A stretch of DNA of 64,000 bases from an uncultured Clostridia bacterium (GCA_949045875.1 CARPYP010000001.1:62001-126000); one strand, 5' to 3'. Counted from the stretch's first letter, positions 1-9,871 are shown. Numbers and translations are program-made. The notes: generated from the letters alone by a model not told the origin.

Positions 1-940
1 CTATTTCTATGTTTAGTTCTTTACATAATTTATTACATAGATACAGCCCTATTCCTGTTGACTTTTTGTTTAATTTTCTTCCATTTGTTCCTGTAAAACC
101 TTTTTCGAATATTCTGTTTATTTCACTCTCTTTTATTCCTATTCCATTGTCTTTTATTAATATTTTTATGTCCTCTTTGTTTTCTATTGCTTCTATTGTT
201 ACTTTTGAGTCATATTCTTTTTTATATTTTATTGCATTTATTATTATTTGATTTAATATGAACTCTAGCCATTTTTCATCTGTATAGACTGATACATCAA
301 TATTTCTTATTTCTACTTTCATATTGTTTTGTATCATTATTTTTTTATTTCTTGCGAGTACATTTTTTATTATTTCTGCTATTTCTATTTTTCTTATCAT
401 GAAATCATTTGATACTTGCTCAAGTCTTGCATAAAATAAGGCTTGTTCTACAAAGTTATTGATTTCCTCTAATTCTTCATCTATTTTATTTGTTATATCT
501 GATTTATTATTTTCACATAATAGTTTTGCTGATGTGATTGGTATTTTTATCTCATGTACCCAACTTTCTATGTATTCTTTATATTCCTTTTTTGAATATA
601 TTATTTCTGATACATTGTCTATCATAGATTTATTAGCTTTTTTTAATATTTTATAATATGCTAGATTTTCTTCTCTTCTAGGTTTTTTAATTATTTCTGA
701 TATTAAATATTTCTCTTGTAAGCCTTCCATAGTTTTTTCTATATCTTTTATATATCTATTTTTTATAATATAACTTGTAATAAATCCCACTATAAAAAAT
801 ATAGTAGGCATTATTGATATAACTAATACTACATTTTTATCTACTCCCATAGCATTTGTATAGCTTATTATTATGATGATATATATTATGTATGCTAATA
901 TAAAATTTATTTTATCTTTTATGTATCTACCCAATTTCAT
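1..940 (-). CDS. Sensor histidine kinase, C-terminus cut by window edge
   Basis: This membrane sensor kinase should phosphorylate the response regulator encoded just upstream. Reading from the ATG at 938-940, two hydrophobic helices lie at about residues 13-33 and 38-56 with almost no loop between them, as in intramembrane-sensing (BceS-type) kinases. The dimerisation motif HEIKIP has its phospho-acceptor His near residue 129. Further on are an N-box (NQIIINAIK), a DNGIGI box and a STGIGLYLC box of the HATPase domain. The start overlaps the regulator stop as ATGA, so the two are translationally coupled. The last residues are beyond base 1. The adjacent exporter suggests a role in sensing an antimicrobial or peptide, which is inference. 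Confidence 0.88.
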   Translation of the reverse strand, partial: MKLGRYIKDKINFILAYIIYIIIIISYTNAMGVDKNVVLVISIMPTIFFIVGFITSYIIKNRYIKDIEKTMEGLQEKYLISEIIKKPRREENLAYYKILKKANKSMIDNVSEIIYSKKEYKEYIESWVHEIKIPITSAKLLCENNKSDITNKIDEELEEINNFVEQALFYARLEQVSNDFMIRKIEIAEIIKNVLARNKKIMIQNNMKVEIRNIDVSVYTDEKWLEFILNQIIINAIKYKKEYDSKVTIEAIENKEDIKILIKDNGIGIKESEINRIFEKGFTGTNGRKLNKKSTGIGLYLCNKLCKELNIEI

Positions 941-1602
941 ATTTTATATCCTTGTCCTCTTTTTGTTTCAATTAAATTTTCTATTCCTATTTCTTTTAAT
1001 TTTTCTCTTAACCTTGTAATAATTACACTTAAACTATTATCATCTGCATATACTTCATTGTCCCACAAAAAGTCTATTATGTCTGCTCTTGGTATTATTT
1101 TGTCTTTGTTTTTAAAAAGATAATGTAATGTTTTTATTTCTGTTTTTGTTAATTCTATTTCTTTTTTATTATAAGTTATTTTAGATTTTAAAACCTCCAA
1201 AGTAATACCTTTATACTCTATTTTGCTTTCTCTTTCTTCTAAATATGTTCTGTTTAATAAATTTTTTATTCTTGCAAGCAGTATTGGTACATTATATGGC
1301 TTTTCTATATAGTCGTCTCCTCCTAGCATTATTCCTTTTAATTCATCCATTGAATTGTTCCTACTAGTTACAAATATAATTGGTACTTTTGATTTTGCTC
1401 TTATTTTACTACAGATTTCAAATCCATCTTTGTTTGGCAAGTTTATATCTAATAATATTAAATGAACTTGCTCTTCTATAATTTTTTCAATAATGTGTTC
1501 AAAGTCTGAGATTATTTGTACTTCATATCCACTGTTTTCTAATAATATTTTTAGTTCTTCTCTTATTTCTTTATCATCTTCTACTATAATAATTTTAAAC
1601 AT
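937..1602 (-). CDS. OmpR-family response regulator
   Basis: This is a DNA-binding response regulator partnered with the kinase that overlaps its 3' end. The receiver domain shows the acidic pair in IVEDD, the phospho-acceptor Asp in LLDINLPNKDG and the conserved Lys in EKPYN. The C-terminal half is a winged helix of OmpR type (LTKTEIKTLHYL, then VIITRLREKL). I prefer the ATG at 1602, which gives the canonical start MFKIIIVEDD. A GTG at 1617 with GGAAG upstream would add five residues. The gene lies 35 bp downstream of the ABC transporter pair on the same strand, so all four genes may form one operon. Confidence 0.9.
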   Translation of the reverse strand: MFKIIIVEDDKEIREELKILLENSGYEVQIISDFEHIIEKIIEEQVHLILLDINLPNKDGFEICSKIRAKSKVPIIFVTSRNNSMDELKGIMLGGDDYIEKPYNVPILLARIKNLLNRTYLEERESKIEYKGITLEVLKSKITYNKKEIELTKTEIKTLHYLFKNKDKIIPRADIIDFLWDNEVYADDNSLSVIITRLREKLKEIGIENLIETKRGQGYKI

Positions 1603-1637
1603 AAAAGTTCTTTTCACCTTGCTTCCTTATCTAACTT

Positions 1638-3275
1638 TTATACACTTTCTTTATGTACTATTCTATCTATTTGCCCATCTTTTAAGTATATTATTTTATC
1701 TGAACTTTCAATTGTTGATTTTCTATGCGCTATTATAATTACTGTGCTTTTCTCTGAAATTTTATCTATTATATTTTGTATCATGTTTTCTGTTTGTAAA
1801 TCTATATTTGAAGTTGGTTCATCAAATATATAAAAATTTGCTTTATGCACTATGGCTCTTATAAAAGCTATTATCTGTAATTCTCCATAGGATACTTTCA
1901 TAAGTTTTATTTTTGTATCTAAGCCGTTTTCTAATTTACTAAATAAGTTTTCTACTCCCATTTCATGTACTAATTGATTTATTTGTTCATCTGTTATATT
2001 TTTGTTTCCTAGCGTTATATTATTTCTTATTGTATCTGTAAATATATAAGGATTTTGTGATATGTAAGAAATATTATCTCTTAGACATTTTGTGGATATT
2101 TGTGAAATATCTTTATTATCAATTAATATTTTTCCATTTTCTATATCATATAATTTCATTAATACATTTGTAATTGTTGTCTTTCCTACACCTGTTCTTC
2201 CTGCAATAGTAACCTTTGTTCCTTTTTTTATTATAAATGATATATTTTTTAGTATAGTATCTTTTTCATATTTCATTGATACATTTTGAAATTCTATATC
2301 TCCAATTAGATTTTCTATATACTCTCCGTTTTCAATATTTTCTTCTTCTGTTTCATTTAATAAAACTTTTATCCTTTTATATGAATTTATACATGTTTGT
2401 AATTCTTCTAACTGGTTACAGATTTCCTCAAGTGGTGTTTTGCATTCTTTTGTATAGTATAAAACTAAATAGATGCTTCCTAATGATATATTTATATTAA
2501 TATTTAAAGCATAATATACAATAGCATAAATTCCTATTGCTTGTATCATTGCTATTATCCAATTTGGAAAATGATGTATAAATATATACTTTCTTCTTAT
2601 TTTTAGTTCTGAATAAAATAATTCGTTCATTTTATTAATATTTTTATGTTGTAATTTAAAAAGATAAGTCAACTTACTTTTATTGTATAATTCAGAAAAT
2701 TCTTTATTTTCTTTGTCTCTTTTCTTTAAAATCTCATTATCTAATCTTCCTAATTCTTTGGTAAATTTATATACAATAATTGAAATAAGGATTACAGTAA
2801 TTGCACCAATAATAGCTAAATTAATGTTAGCTACAAACATCATTATTATCATAAATACTATATATAATATATTACTTAGAATATCATATAAAAATCCAAA
2901 AAATAGTTCAAATAAATTATCTACATCTGATGTTAATCTAGTGTACAATTCTGACGAATTGTATTTATTAAAAGTACTCATTTTAAAATTTAAAATCTTG
3001 TCAAATAATGTTTTTCTAATATCTCTTAGAATTTTACAAATAGTTATATTTATTGCCACATCTCTTATGTACTTAAATATTAGTCTACCTAAATGTATAG
3101 ATGTATAGGTGAATATAAAAAATAGTATTGTCTGAATTATATCTTCTTTTGTAAAATCAATATCTATAACTTTCTTTACTATATATGGTGGTAATGCTGA
3201 TAAGAAATCACAGGCTAATAATAATATACCTATAATTATTATTGATTTAAGATACTTTTTTATGACTTTTCGCAT
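1638..3275 (-). CDS. ABC exporter half-transporter, consensus-site ATP binder
   Basis: This is a type IV ABC half-exporter of 545 residues with a six-helix membrane domain (about 1-300) and a nucleotide-binding domain. Walker A is AGRTGVGKTT at 358-367, Walker B is YIFDEP ending in the catalytic Glu near 486, and the switch His lies in IIAHR near 517. The signature is degenerate: VSYGE at 461-465 where LSGGQ is expected. The partner gene overlaps it by 16 bp and has the opposite defects, as expected for a heterodimeric exporter with one dead ATP site. The substrate is unknown. Confidence 0.9.
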   Translation of the reverse strand: MRKVIKKYLKSIIIIGILLLACDFLSALPPYIVKKVIDIDFTKEDIIQTILFFIFTYTSIHLGRLIFKYIRDVAINITICKILRDIRKTLFDKILNFKMSTFNKYNSSELYTRLTSDVDNLFELFFGFLYDILSNILYIVFMIIMMFVANINLAIIGAITVILISIIVYKFTKELGRLDNEILKKRDKENKEFSELYNKSKLTYLFKLQHKNINKMNELFYSELKIRRKYIFIHHFPNWIIAMIQAIGIYAIVYYALNININISLGSIYLVLYYTKECKTPLEEICNQLEELQTCINSYKRIKVLLNETEEENIENGEYIENLIGDIEFQNVSMKYEKDTILKNISFIIKKGTKVTIAGRTGVGKTTITNVLMKLYDIENGKILIDNKDISQISTKCLRDNISYISQNPYIFTDTIRNNITLGNKNITDEQINQLVHEMGVENLFSKLENGLDTKIKLMKVSYGELQIIAFIRAIVHKANFYIFDEPTSNIDLQTENMIQNIIDKISEKSTVIIIAHRKSTIESSDKIIYLKDGQIDRIVHKESV

Positions 3276-5017
3276 GATATATCACCTACTTTCTCATAGG
3301 TATTTAGTTCATTGTAGAGTGTGCTCTTTTCAAGCATTTCATGATGTGTTCCACTATCACAAATCTTTCCATCAACTAGCAAAAACACTTTGTCCATTTT
3401 TTCCATCATACTTATTTTATTTGAAATAAGTATAAGTATTTTATTTCCTATTTGTTTTTCTATCTCTTGTATTACCTTCTTTTCAGTTTCAATATCAAGT
3501 GCAGATAATGTATCATCAAATATATTTATATTTCTAACATTTAATAGATTTCTTGCAATTTGTATTCTCTGTTTTTGACCACCTGATATTTTGATTCCAT
3601 TTTCTCCTATTTTTGTTTCAAATCCATCTTGCATTTCTTTTATGTCTTCTAATATATTGGCTTTTTCACTTATTTGTTCTATCTCCCTATATGTACTTTC
3701 ACTCACAATATCAATATTATTTTTTATAGTATCATCTGTAATAACATTTTTTTGCATTGCATATCCAATATTTTCAAATATACTCTCTCTTGAATATTCA
3801 TTTATATCAATTCCATTTATAAATATTGTATTTTCGGGAACCTCATAAAATCCTGCTAATATATTCATGAGTGTTGTTTTTCCGCTTCCGACTTTACCGA
3901 CAATACCAACCTTTTCTCCACTGTTTATTGTCATATTTATATTATCTATTGCTAATTTTCCTTCTTTTTCATAACTATAACTAAGGTTTTTTATCTCTAT
4001 TTTATCAATTCTTTCTAATTTTATACCTTCTTTTTTATAAGTATCTAGTCCAAAAAAATAGTTAAATCTTCTACTAGCTATTTTAAAATTAGATATTCCT
4101 GTAAGTAATGGTTCTATTGAGTTTACAATTTCTGATATTGCGAATGCTATACAAGAAATATATGCTGTTAGTTCTCCAATAGTTAATAATCCTTTATTAA
4201 TTAAAATCAATCCAACTGTAAATCCTACACAATAACATACTGCATATAAAATGTTTGCTACCATATCCATTTTATAGATTACAGCTCCAACATTAACATC
4301 TGATTTGTATGTTTCTTCATTAATTTTATCAAATTTTTTTCTTTGATTTTTTTGTTCATTATATAGTTTTATTAAACTAAAACCAGATGTATTTTGTTCT
4401 ATATTTTTTGATAAATCTATATATACTTTTCTTTCTTTTTCAAGTAATTCTCCTTGTTTTTTATAAAGTTTATATAAAAAATACATAGCAATTGGAAAAA
4501 ACGGTAATATTGAAAGCATTAAAATCATATTAAGATCTTTCCCTATGACAATTAACCCAATAATAGGTGATACAATTAATCTTGTCACATTAAAAAAGGC
4601 ATTTCCAAAGAATTTTCTTATTGATAATATTTCTTTTGATAAGTATGCAAGAAATACTCCTTTGTCTTCTTTATCATAATATTCTGGTTTTACTGATTGT
4701 AAATGTTCTATTACCTTGCTTCTTAAATATGTGTCTGATATTCTAGCTCTAGTAAAAAATAGTGTTCTATATATGATTCTAGGTATAATCATTATAATTG
4801 AATAAAATATTAAGCTATATACACTATGCATAATAACATCTTTATTAGTGTTTCCTTTAATTAATAAATCTAATATGTTTCCTACAATACTAGGTATTTT
4901 ATACAATATATATATGACAATTGCATGAAAAACCATACCTAATATATAAATAGGAAATGTTCTCTTTAATTCTGCTGTAAATATTTTATTGTTTTTGCAA
5001 TTTTGGTTCGTTTTCAT
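3260..5017 (-). CDS. ABC exporter half-transporter, degenerate-site ATP binder
   Basis: This 585-residue half-exporter has a membrane domain at about 20-310 followed by an ATPase domain. Walker A is GKVGSGKTT at 374-382 and the signature ISGGQ at 477-481 is intact. The Walker B ends IFDD, so Asp502 replaces the catalytic Glu, and the switch His is replaced by Asn (ISNK, about 533). Combined with the partner gene, this gives one competent and one degenerate ATP site, the known architecture of asymmetric exporters such as TM287/288 and BmrCD. The ATG at 5017 has AAAGG seven bases upstream. It is probably the first gene of the exporter/two-component operon. Confidence 0.9.
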   Translation of the reverse strand: MKTNQNCKNNKIFTAELKRTFPIYILGMVFHAIVIYILYKIPSIVGNILDLLIKGNTNKDVIMHSVYSLIFYSIIMIIPRIIYRTLFFTRARISDTYLRSKVIEHLQSVKPEYYDKEDKGVFLAYLSKEILSIRKFFGNAFFNVTRLIVSPIIGLIVIGKDLNMILMLSILPFFPIAMYFLYKLYKKQGELLEKERKVYIDLSKNIEQNTSGFSLIKLYNEQKNQRKKFDKINEETYKSDVNVGAVIYKMDMVANILYAVCYCVGFTVGLILINKGLLTIGELTAYISCIAFAISEIVNSIEPLLTGISNFKIASRRFNYFFGLDTYKKEGIKLERIDKIEIKNLSYSYEKEGKLAIDNINMTINSGEKVGIVGKVGSGKTTLMNILAGFYEVPENTIFINGIDINEYSRESIFENIGYAMQKNVITDDTIKNNIDIVSESTYREIEQISEKANILEDIKEMQDGFETKIGENGIKISGGQKQRIQIARNLLNVRNINIFDDTLSALDIETEKKVIQEIEKQIGNKILILISNKISMMEKMDKVFLLVDGKICDSGTHHEMLEKSTLYNELNTYEKVGDISCEKS

Positions 5018-5130
5018 TTTTTACCTTTCATCATTATAAAATTCATATTACTTTTTTACTTGATTTAATGATAGTTTTTTAATTTTCTCTAAACAAATTA
5101 TTTAAGAGTTATCTCAGTGTAAGTCACACC

Positions 5131-5370
5131 TTATTTATGCCCTTTTATATATTCTACTACATCCCCTACTGTTACAATTTTATCTGCGTCTCCATCTGGA
5201 ATTTCCATTTCAAATTCTTCTTCTATATTCATTACTAGTTCTACAATGTCTAAAGAGTCTGCTGATAAATCATCTACAAATGTTGCTTCTTCTTTTACAT
5301 TTTCTTCATCTACTCCTAATTGTTCAATTATTATTTTCTTTAATTTTTCAAAAATATCTTCTCTATTCAT
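5131..5370 (-). CDS. acpP: Acyl carrier protein
   Basis: This is the soluble carrier of acyl intermediates in type II fatty acid synthesis. The 79-residue acidic protein carries the phosphopantetheine attachment motif ADSLDIVE, with Ser39 as the modified residue. Length and flanking acidic helices match AcpP. It is the last gene of the FASII cluster, 27 bp downstream of fabI, and has its own GGAG ribosome site. Confidence 0.95.
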   Translation of the reverse strand: MNREDIFEKLKKIIIEQLGVDEENVKEEATFVDDLSADSLDIVELVMNIEEEFEMEIPDGDADKIVTVGDVVEYIKGHK

Positions 5371-5397
5371 TTTTTTCTCCTTACATTTATAATTTTC

Positions 5398-6171
5398 CTA
5401 TACACCCATGATATTATATCCACTATCTGCATATATAACTTGCCCTGTGATAGCTTCTGACATTTCACTTAATAAAAATGTTGCGACATTACCTACTTGT
5501 GTAGTAGTAACATTTCTATGTAATGGTGCTTTTTCTTCTACAACTGTTAAAATTGTTGAGAAATCTTTTATTCCTTTTGCAGATAATGTTTTTATAGGTC
5601 CTGCTGAAATAGCATTTACTCTTATTCCTTCTTTCCCTAAGTTTTCTGCTAAATATCTAACACTTGCTTCTAATGCTGCTTTTGCAACTCCCATTACATT
5701 ATATCCTTCTAATACTTTTGTAGAACCATGATATGTTAATGTTATTAAGTTTGCATTTTCGTTTAACATATCTATTTCTTTTGCTATTCTTGATACAAGT
5801 ACAAATGAATATGCACTTACATCTACTGCATGAGAATATCCTTCTTTACTTGTATATATGAAATCATTATGTAAATCTTCTGTATTTGCATGTGCAATTG
5901 CATGAACTATTCCATCTACTTTTCCATTTTCTTCTTTTATCTTTGTAAATACTTCTTTTACTAATTCGTCTTCTGATGCTCCATCTAATACATATGATTT
6001 GCTCCCTTTAAATTCTCCTATTAGTTCTTCTATCTTCTCTTTATTTTCTTCTCCCATATATGTAAATATTAATTTTGCTCCGTTTTCATATGCTGATTTT
6101 GCAATTCCATATGCTATACTCCATTTGTTTCTTATTCCCATAATTAATATTTTTTTGTCTTTTAATAACAT
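5398..6171 (-). CDS. fabI: Enoyl-ACP reductase, FabI type
   Basis: It catalyses the last reduction of each fatty acid elongation cycle (trans-2-enoyl-ACP to acyl-ACP). The 257-residue short-chain dehydrogenase shows the FabI-specific arrangement: Tyr147, then Tyr157 and Lys164 in the Y-x6-K motif, followed by ISAGPIKTLSAKGI. The N-terminal nucleotide-binding segment is the FabI variant IMGIRNKWSIAYGIA. Many clostridial clusters carry the flavoprotein FabK at this place, so the FabI enzyme is a substitution. It lies between accA and acpP. Confidence 0.95.
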   Translation of the reverse strand: MLLKDKKILIMGIRNKWSIAYGIAKSAYENGAKLIFTYMGEENKEKIEELIGEFKGSKSYVLDGASEDELVKEVFTKIKEENGKVDGIVHAIAHANTEDLHNDFIYTSKEGYSHAVDVSAYSFVLVSRIAKEIDMLNENANLITLTYHGSTKVLEGYNVMGVAKAALEASVRYLAENLGKEGIRVNAISAGPIKTLSAKGIKDFSTILTVVEEKAPLHRNVTTTQVGNVATFLLSEMSEAITGQVIYADSGYNIMGV

Positions 6172-6182
6172 TTTTATTCCTC

Positions 6183-6995
6183 CTATAATTTTATAAATTC
6201 TCCAATATTCCTAAATTTTTCATATCTTTTTTGTACAATATCTTCTGTATCAAATTTACCAATTTCTGTTATTATAGAATTGATTTCTTTTTTTAGATTG
6301 CTTGCTATTTTCTTAAAGTTTTCTTCATTGTCTTCTTTTGGCTCTTTTATTACTTTGTCAATTACTTTTAAATCATATAAATCTTTTGCTGTTAATTTCA
6401 TTTTTTCTGCCGCTTCTTTATATCTTGAGGAATCTTTCCATAAGATACTACTATATCCTTCTGGAGAAAGAATAGAATAAATTGCATTTTCTAGCATAAT
6501 AACTTTATTTGCAACTCCTATTGCTAATGCTCCTCCACTTGAACCTTCTCCTATGACTATTGCTATTATTGGCACTTTTAATTTTGCCATTTCAAACATG
6601 GATTTTGCTATTGCTTCTCCTTGTCCTCTTTCTTCTGCCCCAATTCCTGGATATGCTCCTTTTGTATCTATGAAAGTTATTACTGGTCTTTTAAATTTTT
6701 CTGCTTGCTTCATAAATCTTATTGCTTTTCTATAACTTTCAGGATTTGGCATTCCAAAGTTTCTTTCAATATTTTCTTTTGTTGTTCTTCCTTTTTGCTC
6801 TGCAATTATTGTGAAATTTCTCTCTCCCATTCTTCCTAATCCACAAACAATTGCTTTATCATCTTTGAAGTTCCTATCTCCATGTAATTCTATAAATTCA
6901 TCAAATATATTTTCTATATAGTCTAGTGCCGTTTTCCTTTTAGGATTTCTTGCTATCTCTACTCTTTCCCATGCAGTTGTCCTTTCATTTGCCAT
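6183..6995 (-). CDS. accA: Acetyl-CoA carboxylase carboxyltransferase, alpha subunit
   Basis: This subunit of the carboxyltransferase moves carboxyl from biotin to acetyl-CoA, forming malonyl-CoA. The 270-residue protein has the crotonase-like fold signatures [38 protein letters not shown] and [15 protein letters not shown], which bind the acyl-CoA and biotin. Length fits bacterial AccA without the long N-terminal extension. It pairs with accD, which lies 72 bp upstream, and the two make the heterotetramer. Confidence 0.96.
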   Translation of the reverse strand: MANERTTAWERVEIARNPKRKTALDYIENIFDEFIELHGDRNFKDDKAIVCGLGRMGERNFTIIAEQKGRTTKENIERNFGMPNPESYRKAIRFMKQAEKFKRPVITFIDTKGAYPGIGAEERGQGEAIAKSMFEMAKLKVPIIAIVIGEGSSGGALAIGVANKVIMLENAIYSILSPEGYSSILWKDSSRYKEAAEKMKLTAKDLYDLKVIDKVIKEPKEDNEENFKKIASNLKKEINSIITEIGKFDTEDIVQKRYEKFRNIGEFIKL

Positions 6996-7023
6996 TATTT
7001 ATTTTCCCCTTTCCTATTTGCTT

Positions 7024-7047
7024 GGGTACCGTGCACGTGCCGGTTCC
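7024..7047. repeat. Intergenic GC-rich palindrome
   Basis: The stretch GGTACCGTGCACGTGCCGG is a diverged member of the GGGCAC/GTGCCC palindrome family scattered through intergenic gaps of this window. It sits between accD and accA and could form a small hairpin in the transcript. No T-run follows, so it is not an obvious terminator. Confidence 0.5.
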
Positions 7048-7066
7048 AATCTAATTGCCATTATTT

Positions 7067-7903
7067 TCAACTATGAAATTTTATTAATTTATATAGTGTA
7101 TCCTTTAAGTTTCTTCTTTCCACTATCTTATCTATAAATCCATGTTCTAATAAAAATTCCGCTGTTTGGAAACCTTCTGGTAATGATTCTCCTATTGTTT
7201 GTTCTATAACTCTCTGTCCTGCAAAGCCTATCATAGCTTTTGGTTCTGCTAAAATTATATCGCCAAGACTTGCAAATGATGCTGTAACTCCACCATAGGT
7301 TGGATCTGTTAAAACTGATATATATAATAGTCCTGCTTCATCTAATTTTGTAAGTGCTGCTGTTGTTTTTGCCATTTGCATTAAAGAGATTATACCTTCT
7401 TGCATTCTTGCTCCACCTGATACAGAAAATATGATTAGTGGTAATTTTTGCTTTACTGCTTGTTCTATACTATATGTTATCTTTTCTCCTACTACAACTC
7501 CCATACTTCCCATTAAAAATCCACTGTCCATTATGCATATTACTACTTTTTCTCCATTAATGTTTCCTGTTCCACAGCTTACTGCTTCTTCTAAACCAGT
7601 TTTTTCTCTTAGGCTTTTTAGTTTTTTAGGATAATCTTCTAATTCTAATGGATTTGTTGTTTCAATATTTAATTCAAATCTTTCATATGTTCCTTCATCT
7701 ATTATTAGTTCTAGCCTTTTTCCTATATGCATTCTAAAGTAATGTCCACAGTTAGGACATATGTTTAAATTTTCTCTAACTGTTTCTTTATATATAATTT
7801 CTTTGCAATTATCACATTTAATCCATTTACCTATTGGTATATCTATGTTGGCTTTTTTATTTTTAGCAGTGGTTTCTCTTTTCTTTATTTTATCGACTAT
7901 CAT
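7067..7903 (-). CDS. accD: Acetyl-CoA carboxylase carboxyltransferase, beta subunit
   Basis: This is the beta subunit of the carboxyltransferase that produces malonyl-CoA. The N-terminus carries the AccD zinc finger: CDNC near residues 29-32 and CPNC about 20 residues later. The crotonase-like domain follows, with SGGARMQEG and the oxyanion-hole segment DPTYGGVTASFASLGD. The 278-residue length is typical. The gene starts 31 bp after the accC stop, and all subunits of acetyl-CoA carboxylase are clustered here (accB, accC, accD, accA). Confidence 0.96.
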   Translation of the reverse strand: MIVDKIKKRETTAKNKKANIDIPIGKWIKCDNCKEIIYKETVRENLNICPNCGHYFRMHIGKRLELIIDEGTYERFELNIETTNPLELEDYPKKLKSLREKTGLEEAVSCGTGNINGEKVVICIMDSGFLMGSMGVVVGEKITYSIEQAVKQKLPLIIFSVSGGARMQEGIISLMQMAKTTAALTKLDEAGLLYISVLTDPTYGGVTASFASLGDIILAEPKAMIGFAGQRVIEQTIGESLPEGFQTAEFLLEHGFIDKIVERRNLKDTLYKLIKFHS

Positions 7904-7934
7904 TGTTTCTCTCCTTATAAGATTTTAAATATAT

Positions 7935-9272
7935 TTAAAATTTTTCTTTGTCAATGAAAGATGTATCATAATTCCCTCTAATGAAATTGGGGTTTTTTAT
8001 AATACTAAAAAGGAAGTCTCTATTAGTATCTACACCATCTATAACTAATTCCTCTAATGCTCTTTTCATTTTTGCTATTGCTTCATTTCTTGTGTTACCA
8101 AATACTATGATTTTTGCAATCATGGAATCATAGTTAGGTGGAATTATATAACCATTATATATTGCGGTATCAATTCTTATGCCATTTCCTCCTGGTAAAT
8201 TTATTTCTTTTATTTGACCTGGACTTGGCATAAAATTTTTATTAGGATTTTCTGCATTTATTCTACATTCTATTGAATGTCCTCTAAATTCTATTTCTTT
8301 TTGTTTGAATTTTAGTTCTTCTCCTGCTACTATCCTTATTTGCTCTTTTACTATGTCTATTCCTGTTCTCATTTCTGTTATTGGATGTTCAACTTGTATT
8401 CTTGTATTCATTTCCATAAAGTAAAAATTTTTATCACTATCTACTAAAAATTCTACTGTTCCACAACTCGTATATCCTGCAATTTTTGCAGCTTTTACTG
8501 CTGCATTTCCCATTTTGTTTCGTAGCTTTTCGTCTACTACTGTTGATGGGGTTTCTTCAATTAGTTTTTGGTGTTTTCTTTGTATTGTACAGTCTCTTTC
8601 TCCTAAATGAACTACATTTCCATGTTCATCTGCTAATATTTGAATTTCTACATGTCTAGGATTTTTTATGAATTTCTCTATATAGATTTCATCATCGTTA
8701 AAGGAGATTTTTGCTTCTTGCTTTACAATGTTATAGTTGGTTTCTAATTCTTCTTTATTATTTGCTATTCTTATTCCTTTTCCTCCACCTCCTGCTGCTG
8801 CTTTTAGCATAACTGGATAACCTATTTTTTCTGCTATTATTACTGCATCTTTTAATCCTTTTACACTACCATCTGAACCTGGTATAACTGGAACTCCTGC
8901 TTCCTTCATTAGTTCTTTACTATTTGATTTGTTTCCTAGTAAATCTATAACCTTTGAGTTAGGCCCTATAAATTTTATATTTGATTCTTCACATATTTTT
9001 GCAAATTGAGCATTTTCTGATAAAAATCCAAATCCTGGATGTATGCTATCTGCTCCTGTTATATATGCTGCTTCTATTATGTTTTTTATGTTTAAATAAC
9101 TTTTTTGTGGTTCTGCTGGTCCTATACATATTGCTTCATCTGCTAGACGAGTGTGCAAAGCATTTTTATCTGCTTCTGAGTATATTGCTACTGTTTTTAT
9201 GTTCATTTCTTTACATGCCCTTATTATTCGTACTGCAATTTCTCCTCTGTTTGCAATTAATATTTTGTTCAT
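7935..9272 (-). CDS. accC: Biotin carboxylase subunit of acetyl-CoA carboxylase
   Basis: It carboxylates the biotin on AccB using ATP and bicarbonate. The start at 9272 gives the canonical MNKILIANRGEIAVRI and is preceded by AAGGAGAT. An in-frame ATG 39 bp further upstream lies in a repeat and has no good ribosome site. The ATP-grasp signatures KAAAGGGGKGIR, ERDCTIQRKHQK and FMEMNTRIQVEHPITE are all present, and the C-terminal domain has RINAENP. At 445 residues it is full length. A palindromic repeat separates it from fabZ upstream. Confidence 0.96.
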   Translation of the reverse strand: MNKILIANRGEIAVRIIRACKEMNIKTVAIYSEADKNALHTRLADEAICIGPAEPQKSYLNIKNIIEAAYITGADSIHPGFGFLSENAQFAKICEESNIKFIGPNSKVIDLLGNKSNSKELMKEAGVPVIPGSDGSVKGLKDAVIIAEKIGYPVMLKAAAGGGGKGIRIANNKEELETNYNIVKQEAKISFNDDEIYIEKFIKNPRHVEIQILADEHGNVVHLGERDCTIQRKHQKLIEETPSTVVDEKLRNKMGNAAVKAAKIAGYTSCGTVEFLVDSDKNFYFMEMNTRIQVEHPITEMRTGIDIVKEQIRIVAGEELKFKQKEIEFRGHSIECRINAENPNKNFMPSPGQIKEINLPGGNGIRIDTAIYNGYIIPPNYDSMIAKIIVFGNTRNEAIAKMKRALEELVIDGVDTNRDFLFSIIKNPNFIRGNYDTSFIDKEKF

Positions 9273-9300
9273 TTTTATCTCCTTTTCATATTGATGTTTT

Positions 9301-9376
9301 TGTAGGGGCACGTTGCACGCACGTGCCCTTTTTGAATTTATCTCCTTCTAACGGGCACATGCAATGTGCCCCTACA
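9301..9376. repeat. Composite GC-rich palindrome between fabZ and accC
   Basis: An outer inverted pair, TGTAGGGGCACGTTGC at 9301-9316 and GCAATGTGCCCCTACA at 9361-9376, flanks about 44 bp. The left arm also forms a local hairpin (GGGGCACGT...ACGTGCCC). This is a composite form of the dispersed palindrome family. A further CCCCTAC half-site lies near 9444. It lies just upstream of the accC ribosome site. Confidence 0.75.
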
Positions 9377-9448
9377 TCATTAATAATTTAAATGTCTTCT
9401 ACGATTTATTTTTAGGGTCATTCCTCTGAAGGGCAGACGACTACACCC

Positions 9449-9871
9449 CTACACAACGGCAAATGTTAATTCTCCTTTAGCTACAATCCTATCTTCTACT
9501 GTTGCAATTGCTTCTCCTACTCCTATTGGTCCTTTTCTTTTTATTATTTTTACTTCTAGTTTTAGTCTATCTCCTGGTGTTACCATTTTTTTGAATTTCA
9601 TTTTGTCAATTCCTCCAAATAATGCATTTTTTCCTTTGTTTTCTTCCATTGATAAAATCGCTATTGCTCCAGTTTGTGCTAGACTTTCTGCTATTAATAC
9701 TCCTGGCATTATTGGGTTTCCTGGAAAGTGTCCTTTAAAATACCATTCGCTTTCGTCTACATTCTTATAACCAATAGCACTTTCTCCTGGAGTATATTCT
9801 TCTATTTCATCTATCATTAAAAATGGTTCCCTTTGTGGGATTATTTTCTTTATTTCTTCTTTATTTAACAT
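9449..9871 (-). CDS. fabZ: 3-hydroxyacyl-ACP dehydratase
   Basis: It dehydrates 3-hydroxyacyl-ACP during elongation. The hot-dog-fold protein of 140 residues shows GHFPGNPIMPGVLIAESLAQ, giving the catalytic pair His48 and Glu62. The start at 9871 (MLNKEEIKKIIPQREPF) is preceded by AAGGAG at good spacing. An ATG 18 bp upstream is less well placed. It lies 20 bp after accB in the same operon. Confidence 0.95.
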   Translation of the reverse strand: MLNKEEIKKIIPQREPFLMIDEIEEYTPGESAIGYKNVDESEWYFKGHFPGNPIMPGVLIAESLAQTGAIAILSMEENKGKNALFGGIDKMKFKKMVTPGDRLKLEVKIIKRKGPIGVGEAIATVEDRIVAKGELTFAVV

